15,690 nucleotides of DNA, taken from contig DETS01000031.1 of assembly GCA_002361735.1 (NCBI GenBank), forward strand, positions 1-15,690, in the 5' to 3' direction. The first letter of the stretch is position 1. Every line of letters starts with the position of its first letter. The notes beneath the pieces are model-generated. The model did no database searches. It worked only from the letters and a program-made list of their open reading frames with translations, and was not told the origin of the DNA. Position numbers and translations under genes: made by a program. Shown here one piece after another: positions 1 to 5,570 of the stretch. The DNA comes from Lachnospiraceae bacterium UBA3282 (GTDB lineage: Bacteria > Bacillota > Clostridia > Lachnospirales > Lachnospiraceae).

Positions 1-912
1 CATCATCACATTCTGCACCTTCGCGCCATCCTTGTAATGGGTCGGGTTATCGCCGCGGATCTTTGTATAAATGGGAGCGGCTGAAAACAGAGCTTCCAGA
101 TTGTAATCATCCAACAGCTTCATATTTTCTTCAAAATAACTTCTCATGCCGCTGATGCGCGCCACATAACCCGTATATTTATATGCCTGCACATTGAGCT
201 TGCCAAGCTGCGGCATGATCACGTCTCGCATAAAGAAGGAGCGTCCTTCCATGCAGGCGTTGCTGACCAGTTCGATCAGCTTTTCGCGCTCGATCACGAA
301 AATGTTCATGGATGTATTCTGCACACCCTCTGTCTTCGGGTTAATGCTCACCTTGCGAATGCGCCCCTGCTCGATATCAAAGGTATAATAGAAAATCTGG
401 TCGTTTGTCGGATAGTCCAGAAGTTCCTTCGGCAATTCCTGTTCGTTGTATGCGATGGTCAAATCCGCGTTGCTGTCCTCATGTGCCCGAATCATCGCGT
501 TAAAATCAAAGTTGACTACCACGTTGGTGTCCGACATAACGACATACTTTTCTTTCTGAGATTTCAAAAAGCCCAGAAGGCTCGCCAGGGCGCTCGCCCG
601 TCCCACATAGGGACCGCCCACCTGTTTCTCTGCAAAAGGCGGGAAGATATGCAGACCGCCGTTTTTGCGGACCAAATCCCACTCGCGCCCTGATCCCAGA
701 TGATCCATCAGCGAATGGTAGTTTTTATTCACGACAACGGAAATATTGTCGATGCCGGAATGAGACATACTGGACAGGATGAAATCAATGATGCGGTAAC
801 GGCTGGCAAACGGGATGGATGCCATCAAACGCACACTGACCAATTCCGGAATCAAAGGATCGTAACTGTTGGGGAAAATAATACCGATTACATCTGTGCT
901 TGATTTTAACAT
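1..912 (-). CDS. glgD: GlgD, ADP-glucose pyrophosphorylase GlgD subunit (3' end cut by window)
   Basis: The frame is open from an ATG at 912 to the window edge, 304 codons, so roughly the last 65 residues of a usual ~370-residue GlgD lie outside. The start (MLKSSTDVIGIIFPNSYD) and the later RYRIIDFILSSMSHSGI and GREWDLVRKNGGLHIFPP stretches are typical of GlgD. The GGxG(S/T)RL nucleotide-binding loop of catalytic GlgC is replaced by IIFPNSYDPLIPEL, which fits the known role of GlgD as a modulatory partner that forms a heteromer with GlgC in Firmicutes glycogen synthesis. The ATG overlaps the glgC stop by 7 bases, and a GGAAGGTGG ribosome binding site lies inside the glgC 3' end, so translation is probably coupled. 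I am sure of the family; enzyme activity of the subunit cannot be read from sequence. Confidence 0.93.
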   Translation of the reverse strand, partial: MLKSSTDVIGIIFPNSYDPLIPELVSVRLMASIPFASRYRIIDFILSSMSHSGIDNISVVVNKNYHSLMDHLGSGREWDLVRKNGGLHIFPPFAEKQVGGPYVGRASALASLLGFLKSQKEKYVVMSDTNVVVNFDFNAMIRAHEDSNADLTIAYNEQELPKELLDYPTNDQIFYYTFDIEQGRIRKVSINPKTEGVQNTSMNIFVIEREKLIELVSNACMEGRSFFMRDVIMPQLGKLNVQAYKYTGYVARISGMRSYFEENMKLLDDYNLEALFSAAPIYTKIRGDNPTHYKDGAKVQNVMM

Positions 913-2114
913 ACCGTTTCACCACCTTCCACATTTTCTCTGACCATAGCGTTGGGACCGACCACAGCATTCTCGCCGATGACAACATCCGAAGCAATGG
1001 TCGCCACACCCTTTTCTGCCTCGGTAGGCATCGCGCCAACCACGGCATTCTCGCCGATCGTCACATTCTCCGCCACGATGCAATGTCTCACCACCGCACC
1101 GGACTTGATGGTCGTACCGCCCATGACCACGGCATCCTCCACCACCGCGCCCGGCTCAACCCTGACGCCGCCGAATAAAATGGAATGCTTCACCGTGCCT
1201 TTGATGCGGCAGCCATCGGTGATCATGGCGTTTTCCACCACCGCGCCCGCATTGATCTTATGCCCCGTCATACCGGTATTGCGGCTGTAGATCTTCCAGT
1301 CTTCATCAAACAGATTGATACCGCTGTGCTCCGGATCGAGGACCTCCATATTCGCCTCCCAGAGGGAAGAAATCGTCCCCACATCCTTCCAGTAGCCGCT
1401 GAAGCGATAAGCATACATTTGGCGGTTATCGCGGAGCAGATTGGGAATGATATTGTTGCCGAAATCATTCTCCGAATCAGGATCTGCTTCATCCTCCTCC
1501 AGATACTTCTTGAGGATGTCCCAATTAAAGATATAGATACCCATGGACGCCAGATTAGACTTGGGATTCTTCGGCTTCTCCTGAAACTCGGTGATCTTAT
1601 CGTTTTCATCAGCAACCATCAGTCCGAAGCGGGGCGCTTCCTCCCAGGGCACTTCCATCACGGCAACACTGAATTCCGCGTTCTTTTCCTTATGAAATTC
1701 CAGGAAATCGCTGTAATCCTGTTTGCAGATCTGGTCACCGGAAAGAATGATCACATACTTCGGATCGTAACGCTCAATGAACGAGATGTTCTGGTAGATC
1801 GCATTCGCCGTGCCCTTATACCAGTCGGAACCGTGCGCCTTCTGATAGGGCGGCAGAACATGTACACCGCCGTAAAGTCGATCAAGATCCCACGGTTGAC
1901 CGTTTCCGACGTATTCATTCAACTCGAGCGGCTGATACTGCGTGAGGATACCCACGGTATCAATGCCCGAATTGACGCAGTTGGAAAGCGGAAAGTCAAT
2001 GATACGATACTTGCCGCCAAAAGGAACTGCCGGTTTTGCGATCTTGTCTGTCAACGCGTACAGACGCGAGCCTTGTCCGCCGGCAAGAAGCATTGCTATC
2101 ATTTCTTTTGCCAT
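906..2114 (-). CDS. glgC: GlgC, glucose-1-phosphate adenylyltransferase
   Basis: A 402-residue protein of normal GlgC length. It makes ADP-glucose from ATP and glucose-1-phosphate, the committed step of bacterial glycogen synthesis, in the cytoplasm. Visible motifs are the nucleotide-binding loop AGGQGSRL (residues 11-18), KPAVPFGGKYRIIDFPLSN (27-45), the metal/catalytic Asp in LSGDQ (D127), the sugar-phosphate lysine in FQEKP, and GYWKDVGTI before the C-terminal part. From about residue 290 hexapeptide-like repeats (AVVENAMI, VEPGAVVEDAVVMGG, IGENAVVG) form the expected left-handed beta-helix. The start is set by AGGAGG nine bases upstream of the ATG. It is first in the glgC-glgD operon and overlaps glgD by 7 bases. 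A TATAAT sits about 35 bases upstream of the start. Confidence 0.97.
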   Translation of the reverse strand: MAKEMIAMLLAGGQGSRLYALTDKIAKPAVPFGGKYRIIDFPLSNCVNSGIDTVGILTQYQPLELNEYVGNGQPWDLDRLYGGVHVLPPYQKAHGSDWYKGTANAIYQNISFIERYDPKYVIILSGDQICKQDYSDFLEFHKEKNAEFSVAVMEVPWEEAPRFGLMVADENDKITEFQEKPKNPKSNLASMGIYIFNWDILKKYLEEDEADPDSENDFGNNIIPNLLRDNRQMYAYRFSGYWKDVGTISSLWEANMEVLDPEHSGINLFDEDWKIYSRNTGMTGHKINAGAVVENAMITDGCRIKGTVKHSILFGGVRVEPGAVVEDAVVMGGTTIKSGAVVRHCIVAENVTIGENAVVGAMPTEAEKGVATIASDVVIGENAVVGPNAMVRENVEGGETVC

Positions 2115-2148
2115 AATACGTTTCCCTCCTATTTTTCTTGCTATAGAA

Positions 2149-2177
2149 ATTATATTACAAACGGGAAGATTTTTGTA
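2149..2177 (-). promoter_or_regulatory. Candidate promoter of glgCD
   Basis: On the minus strand a perfect -10 TATAAT (2154-2149) lies 17 bases after a poor -35 TACAAA (2177-2172), with the predicted transcript starting near 2142 and a leader of about 28 nt to glgC. The weak -35 suggests either activator dependence or a low basal level. The -10 is good; the rest is inference. Confidence 0.5.
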
Positions 2178-2224
2178 TCATAATTGTAAAATTTATACAA
2201 AAAATATAGATTCTGCGTTTGAAA

Positions 2225-2241
2225 TTGTGCATTGTGCACAA
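2225..2241. repeat. Perfect 7-bp inverted repeat upstream of glgC, candidate operator
   Basis: The sequence is TTGTGCA-TTG-TGCACAA on the plus strand, a perfect 7-bp dyad with a 3-base centre. It lies about 70 bases upstream of the predicted glgC -10 and between that promoter and the island hairpin at 2251-2288. Position and symmetry are compatible with a regulator binding site; no regulator can be named. Confidence 0.35.
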
Positions 2242-2250
2242 GGCTAGTGT

Positions 2251-2288
2251 ATGCAAAAATCCGCATCTTAACAATGTGGATTTTTGAG
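2251..2288 (-). terminator. Hairpin element copy 1, terminator after the PIN partner gene
   Basis: Arms AAAAATCCGCAT (2255-2266) and ATGTGGATTTTT (2274-2285) pair over 12 positions with one mismatch around a 7-base loop. On the minus strand it starts about 15 bases after the stop codon of the small gene at 2303 and ends in TTTTT, so it can act as a Rho-independent terminator. The loop TGTTAAG and the downstream GCATAC resemble the copies at 2989-3028 and 4436-4474, but the promoter-like spacing seen there is lost (15 bases to a degraded CATACA). Confidence 0.7.
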
Positions 2289-2302
2289 CGATACAGGAAT
2301 CA

Positions 2303-2512
2303 CTACTCGCCAAACATTTTACGAACTTCCTCATCTGTCGGTTCCGGCTCCTCACATATATACTTTTCAGCCGTATAATCTCCATATCCGCCACGGTCAA
2401 ACTGCTCTAAAAATTTGAGTGCTCCCGTAACTCCCAACGCATCTTTCAGTGCGCCAATGCCGCTTTTTTGTAACTCTGCCGTATTTATGATATTAAGCTT
2501 TGTCGAAATCAT
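2303..2512 (-). CDS. Small protein paired with PIN nuclease, putative antitoxin
   Basis: A 69-residue acidic protein (MISTKLNIINTAELQ..., ending in PTDEEVRKMFGE). An ATG eight codons upstream at 2536 is also in frame, but I start at 2512. That ATG is preceded by GGAGGTG with an 8-base spacer and overlaps the stop of the PIN gene by one base (TGATG), a typical coupled arrangement; the upstream ATG has no such site. Residues 15-45 (KSGIGALKDALGVTGALKFLEQFDRGG, then YGDYTAEKY) have a pattern I associate with small proteins encoded next to PIN genes, which makes an antitoxin role likely by context. No DNA-binding domain is obvious. The gene lies second, after the nuclease gene, the reverse of the commonest toxin-antitoxin order. 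Function is inferred from its neighbour only. Confidence 0.7.
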   Translation of the reverse strand: MISTKLNIINTAELQKSGIGALKDALGVTGALKFLEQFDRGGYGDYTAEKYICEEPEPTDEEVRKMFGE

Positions 2513-2951
2513 CAATATAACACCTCCGATAACCATTGATTGGGATTCATAATCTTAGTAAATATTTTAATTCTATTCGCGCTGCTTATAAACTTTTTGT
2601 CTGTTGTCAGCAAAGCGTCTGCCTTTGCCGCCTCAGCACACGCCAAATGTATGCTGTCTTTATATTTGATAGAGGAACCATGCCGAATTTCTTCTGCCCT
2701 GTCTAAAATAGTTTTCGTCACTCTAACTTCTTCTGAACACAGTTCATACATCATTTGAATCACTGATTTTTTATAAGTATCATTCAAATCATTCATTTCC
2801 TTTATCAACATTTCACTGCCCACCAACTCCACAGATGCCATTTCCACCAATTCCAAAATAAGCATAACAGAATTTCGTTCATAATAAATCTGCGAGTTAC
2901 TTCTGTCATCCAATATTCGATTATACAGCAATTGTCCAAATAAATCTTCAC
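2512..2951 (-). pseudogene. PIN-domain ribonuclease (VapC-like), interrupted by a one-base frameshift
   Basis: The C-terminal 130 or so residues are plainly PIN-like: YNRILDDRSNSQIYYERN, ELVGSEMLIKEMN, YKDSIHLACAEAAKADALLTTD with its two acidic residues, and a closing NPNQWL. PIN toxins of this sort cleave RNA using clustered acidic residues. The expected N-terminus is in a different frame: GTG at 2951, seven bases after GGAG, reads MKIYLDNCC up to about 2925. The remaining protein, YNRILDDRS, continues one frame over. One extra base near 2924-2927 (TGCTGTATAAT to TGCTGTTATAAT) would give MKIYLDNCCYNRILDD, the usual PIN start with the first catalytic Asp, and a 146-residue protein. The longer open frame reaching back to 3096 is chance read-through with a non-PIN N-terminus. 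It could be a true null mutation or a read error. Confidence 0.85.
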
Positions 2952-2988
2952 CCAAAGTCTCCTTCACGGATAACTGTGTTCCATAATA

Positions 2989-3028
2989 AGTATACAAAAA
3001 AAACTGCATTTTAACAATGCCATTTTTT
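2989..3028 (-). promoter_or_regulatory. Hairpin element copy 2 with embedded promoter for the PIN operon
   Basis: On the minus strand the hairpin (arms 3028-3017 and 3009-2998, two mismatches, loop TGTTAAA) runs into eight Ts and then GTATACTTA. Read as a promoter it gives -35 TTGTTA (3017-3012), a 17-base spacer and -10 TATACT (2994-2989), with the predicted transcript start near 2982, about 31 nt before the PIN start codon. The hairpin is imperfect here, so terminator function is doubtful; the promoter reading is good. Confidence 0.6.
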
Positions 3029-3074
3029 AAGCAGATAGCGGCTAAAAACCGACCGAAACAAAGCAATAAATACA

Positions 3075-3103
3075 TTGCAGGCGACCGACAGTTCATCTAT
3101 AAA
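3075..3103 (+). promoter_or_regulatory. Candidate promoter of the small plus-strand gene
   Basis: TTGCAG (3075-3080), a 17-base spacer and TATAAA (3098-3103) point toward the GTG at 3150, with a leader of about 40 nt. A TATAAT follows directly at 3104-3109. It is divergent from the PIN promoter about 60 bases away. Confidence 0.45.
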
Positions 3104-3149
3104 TATAATCAAATACACATAAAAATGCAGCCATGAAAGGGGCAAAACA

Positions 3150-3394
3150 GTGGAAAGCTTTGGGGGAGCGATTTTAAATGACTTAACGACACACCGAATC
3201 GAAAAGGATTTGTCAGATATGACGCAGTACGCGAATGTTTCGAAGATTTTGAAGTTTTGACCGTGCCCGATGACCTAAAATACCTGCGTTTCATTGATTT
3301 TCAATCGCTTGGCGAAAAGGCTTCCGCACACGGGTATTACGTGATCGGTCAGTATTTCGACGCTGTTACACAGATAGATCTGCGCGGGACTTAA
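3150..3394 (+). pseudogene. Small unknown gene with apparent frameshift
   Basis: No single frame covers this gene, but two frames join well. A GTG at 3150, seven bases after AAAGGGG, reads MESFGGAILND to about 3182. The adjacent frame then reads LNDTPNRKGFVRYDAVREC through LKYLRFIDFQSLGEKASAHG and YYVIGQYFDAVTQIDLRGT to a TAA at 3392-3394, immediately followed by a strong terminator. A single missing base near 3180-3183 explains the switch and would restore an 81-residue, mostly soluble protein. I do not recognise the family. Evidence that it was a gene: ribosome binding site, a promoter-like sequence, a coherent composition across the second frame, and the terminator. It is the only plus-strand gene in the island. 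The alternative is that either segment is open by chance; the 70-codon second segment makes that less likely. Confidence 0.6.
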
Positions 3395-3395
3395 A

Positions 3396-3426
3396 AAAGG
3401 AGCGGCAAACCCGCTCCTTTCTTTTT
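3396..3426. terminator. Bidirectional terminator between convergent island genes
   Basis: A perfect 10-bp stem, AAAGGAGCGG (3396-3405) and CCGCTCCTTT (3411-3420) with loop CAAAC, is followed by CTTTTT on the plus strand and by TTTTTTAAG on the minus strand. It can end both the plus-strand small gene (stop 3394) and the minus-strand DUF3990 operon (stop 3477). Confidence 0.88.
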
Positions 3427-3476
3427 ATTTGGTATGGGGATTGTACCAGAGGGAAGTAAAGGATGCAAGGAATTTT

Positions 3477-3701
3477 TCAGTCAAACAACTCCTGCTCTAC
3501 TTCACACAAAATTTGGACAAGCACCTTAAAATCAAGATACTGTACTCCCTCGACTCCCCGATGTATCTTATCTGCAAGTTTGCTATGATAGTAAATGTTC
3601 ATTGCCTGCTCTAATGAAATACTTCTTGTTTCAGACAGATATGCAATGATTCTCTCCTCCAAATTTTCCTGATATACTTTTTCCAACGCTTCTCCATCCA
3701 T
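3477..3701 (-). CDS. Small third gene of the DUF3990 operon, putative antitoxin component
   Basis: A 74-residue, acidic, helix-prone protein. Residues 15-45 (LEERIIAYLSETRSISLEQ, then AMNIYYHSKLAD) and the GVQYLDFKVLVQ stretch resemble small proteins that accompany DUF3990 genes, to my recollection; no formal family is claimed. Its ATG is three bases after the DUF3990 stop, and AGGAGG with an 8-base spacer lies within the end of DUF3990, so the two are co-transcribed and probably translated together. It ends at a bidirectional terminator. It could be a second antitoxin, or an accessory protein that helps complex formation; nothing in the sequence decides between these. Confidence 0.75.
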   Translation of the reverse strand: MDGEALEKVYQENLEERIIAYLSETRSISLEQAMNIYYHSKLADKIHRGVEGVQYLDFKVLVQILCEVEQELFD

Positions 3702-3704
3702 CAG

Positions 3705-4184
3705 CTATACCTCCTCGTAGGATTCAAATTGCAACAGCCTGTCAATCGCTCTTTGATTGATAAACGCTATCTGATCATAGGATGGATAAACCTTAATTTC
3801 TTTCAGAGCGCGCTCCATATCCCAGATTCCTGTATGGTACATATCTACCACCCGAAAAACTTTATCATTTGCCACCTTGCCGAATATCAAATCATACTTC
3901 TGATAATCCTTCTCTCCATCCCTACATCTGCACACAAAATCAATCCATTCTGTCAAATCTTCATCAAAAGATTTTATCAAAAGTCCATCGTTTTTATCAT
4001 CCATTCGATAAAGATTCACAATGGCAGAAGCTTTCCCAAAAATACTTGCCTTACGCCTCGCCCATCTTTCGGCTTGCTCTCTGACTGTTGTTACATAAAA
4101 ACCCATACCAAAATCAAGCGCACGATAAGAATGATGAACATCCGGCCTTTTTACAATCTCTGTCGAGCCATGATAAACAATCAC
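3705..4184 (-). CDS. DUF3990 family protein, ADP-ribosyltransferase-like putative toxin
   Basis: A 159-residue cytoplasmic protein that starts MIVYHGSTEIV and ends in YDQIAFINQRAIDRLLQF, which is the DUF3990 pattern. I see three spaced elements that match the ADP-ribosyltransferase fold plan: YHGST (H5), DFGMGFYVTT (Y30) and DQIAF (Q138), a possible H-Y-Q triad. NAD-dependent modification of a host target is therefore a reasonable inference, not shown. The start codon is GTG at 4184, overlapping the upstream DUF3791 stop by four bases (GTGA), after GAGGGGTGG. It sits between two small genes in one operon, as expected for a toxin flanked by antitoxin partners. An alternative is a non-toxic regulatory enzyme. 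Confidence 0.85.
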   Translation of the reverse strand: MIVYHGSTEIVKRPDVHHSYRALDFGMGFYVTTVREQAERWARRKASIFGKASAIVNLYRMDDKNDGLLIKSFDEDLTEWIDFVCRCRDGEKDYQKYDLIFGKVANDKVFRVVDMYHTGIWDMERALKEIKVYPSYDQIAFINQRAIDRLLQFESYEEV

Positions 4185-4396
4185 ACTACCACCCCTCGCA
4201 CTTCCAAATATTGTCTGATATCGTCCACAAGATACCCCGCGCCCTGCGTATGCAGAATATCATAATGCGGCACAAGATAGCCATCAATGCAGCCCACACT
4301 CTGCAGCTTCCGGTAAACATCGGAAGGCAGCATGTTCCATTTATTTGCACAGGCATGGATCATATATACGACAAATGAAAAAGATTCTTTATTCAT
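4181..4396 (-). CDS. DUF3791 family small protein, putative antitoxin to DUF3990
   Basis: A 71-residue protein with the DUF3791 layout: an N-terminal helix FSFVVYMIHACANKWNM, then SDVYRKLQSVGCIDGYLVPH, the signature LHTQGAGYLVDDIRQYL, and a short tail. DUF3791 genes commonly precede DUF3990 genes in Clostridia and Bacteroidetes accessory regions (established association as I recall it), so an antitoxin role is likely. It is first in a three-gene operon: the start ATG is preceded by GGAG with a 7-base spacer, and its stop overlaps the DUF3990 start by four bases. Transcription likely begins at the promoter inside the hairpin element at 4436-4464. Confidence 0.85.
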   Translation of the reverse strand: MNKESFSFVVYMIHACANKWNMLPSDVYRKLQSVGCIDGYLVPHYDILHTQGAGYLVDDIRQYLEVRGVVV

Positions 4397-4435
4397 GCGT
4401 AATCTCCTTCCGAAATAAGCTCTTTCTCAATATTA

Positions 4436-4474
4436 AGTATACAAAAAAATCCGCATTTTAACAATGCGGATTTT
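4436..4474 (-). promoter_or_regulatory. Hairpin element copy 3: terminator of the deacetylase gene and promoter of the DUF3791 operon
   Basis: On the minus strand a perfect 11-bp stem (4474-4464 with 4456-4446, loop TGTTAAA) is followed by a run of seven Ts and GTATACTTAA. It lies about 33 bases after the stop of the deacetylase gene, so it is a convincing Rho-independent terminator. The same bases also contain TTGTTA (4464-4459), a 17-base spacer and TATACT (4441-4436), a good promoter placed to transcribe the DUF3791-DUF3990 operon with a leader of about 30 nt. Confidence 0.75.
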
Positions 4475-4506
4475 CATGATACCCTTTTTATCACCTTGAT
4501 TATTTC

Positions 4507-5511
4507 CTACTCCCCCGACACCTGCGTCCCATCGGCCTTCATATGGTACTTATCCTTATAAATCAGTTGGGAAATCGGCACCAGTTCATACCCTTTATCC
4601 TGCAAGCCCGTGATCACCGACTCCAGCGCGTCCGCCGTGTACTTTGCCCCGTTGTGCATGAGGATGATCGCGCCGTTTTGCAGTTTGTCGGAGCCCACCA
4701 CCCGCTTGACGATATCATCTACGCCGTAATCCTTCCAATCGAGAGAGTCGATCGACCACTGAATCGGATAGTAACCGCACTTATGGGCATTCGTTATAAC
4801 ATGATTGTCATAATCTCCGTAAGGCGGACGGAACAGGCACATCTCATAGCCCGTCAATTCCTGCACCTTAGTATGTACCTTCATCAATTCTTCCTGACAC
4901 TGTTCGTCGGAAAGCTGCGACATGTTTTTATGATTCTCGCTGTGGTTGCCCAGATCGTGACCGTCCGCCAGGATTGCCCGCACATCCTCGGGATAGGATT
5001 CCACCCAGCCCCCCGTCATAAAAAAGGTCACCTTCACGTTGTGCTTCTTAAGTATTTCCAAAATCCTCCGCGTGTCTTCATTCCCCCATGCCGCATCGAA
5101 GCTTAAAGCCACCTGTTTCTGATCCGTCTCTACGCAGTAGATGGGAAGCTCTCTGCCTCCCACGGAACTGCTCACCGTGATGGAATCCGGCAAAAAACGC
5201 ACGATTCCTTGGATCAAAGCCAATGTCGCCAGAAAAAAGGCCGCCGATTTTGCCGCCTGTATGGCGACATTCTTTAGGAACAGTTCCCGCTTATGTTCCT
5301 CCTTAGTCTGCGTCCTCTCTGCCGCGCTCACGGAACCGCAGTACTGTCCGCACCCCCTCTGCCGCTGCCGCTCGGCATTCCACGCTTCCACTTCCTCCTG
5401 TGGCGGCCAAGCGCCGCTCTTTGCTCGCGCGGCGCGTTCCCGCTGTATCTTGTCTTCCAATTCGCCCAGCGCAAGCTTCAGCTTATCATTCCATTTTACT
5501 GTCTCCGCCAT
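4507..5511 (-). CDS. PdaB-like polysaccharide deacetylase, membrane anchored
   Basis: A 334-residue protein with a NodB/carbohydrate esterase 4 domain from about residue 130. Motifs in order are SFDAAWGNEDT (catalytic D139; the second, metal-binding Asp of the classical FDD motif is Ala, as in the PdaB branch), GHDLGNHSENH (H190, H194), FRPPYGDYD (R228), WSIDSLDWKD, and ILMHNG (H286). These enzymes remove acetyl groups from peptidoglycan or related glycans outside the membrane. The C-terminal domain would be exported: one hydrophobic segment spans about 82-104, after a long charged cytoplasmic N-terminus (1-80) rich in Arg/Glu and predicted helical. That extension is larger than in ordinary PdaB (~250 residues). 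The start ATG follows GGGAG. It lies 59 bases after the PTS permease gene with no clear terminator between, so read-through is possible. Confidence 0.88.
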   Translation of the reverse strand: MAETVKWNDKLKLALGELEDKIQRERAARAKSGAWPPQEEVEAWNAERQRQRGCGQYCGSVSAAERTQTKEEHKRELFLKNVAIQAAKSAAFFLATLALIQGIVRFLPDSITVSSSVGGRELPIYCVETDQKQVALSFDAAWGNEDTRRILEILKKHNVKVTFFMTGGWVESYPEDVRAILADGHDLGNHSENHKNMSQLSDEQCQEELMKVHTKVQELTGYEMCLFRPPYGDYDNHVITNAHKCGYYPIQWSIDSLDWKDYGVDDIVKRVVGSDKLQNGAIILMHNGAKYTADALESVITGLQDKGYELVPISQLIYKDKYHMKADGTQVSGE

Positions 5512-5570
5512 AGATTTCTCCCGCTCTTGCTTTCATTCCATATATATGCTGAAATCGGGAAAATACGCCT

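Noticed and set aside
1185..2183. Long plus-strand open frame (332 codons) opposite glgC
   Set aside because: It is antisense to a complete, motif-rich GlgC, and its residues show no family pattern; a frame shadow of a GC-rich gene.
2513..2536. Upstream ATG start for the PIN partner gene
   Set aside because: The ATG at 2536 would include its own ribosome site in the coding sequence; the GGAGGTG points to the ATG at 2512.
2952..3096. N-terminal extension of the PIN open frame back to 3096
   Set aside because: It runs through the hairpin-promoter element, has no ribosome site and no PIN start; the GTG at 2951 in the neighbouring frame is the real beginning.
3109..3294. Minus-strand 61-codon open frame
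   Set aside because: Antisense to the small plus-strand gene, no ribosome site and low-complexity content.
2251..4474. The three hairpin copies as integron attC sites or a CRISPR array
   Set aside because: Too few and unevenly spaced for CRISPR, and without attC core sites or an integrase; a terminator/promoter element explains them better.
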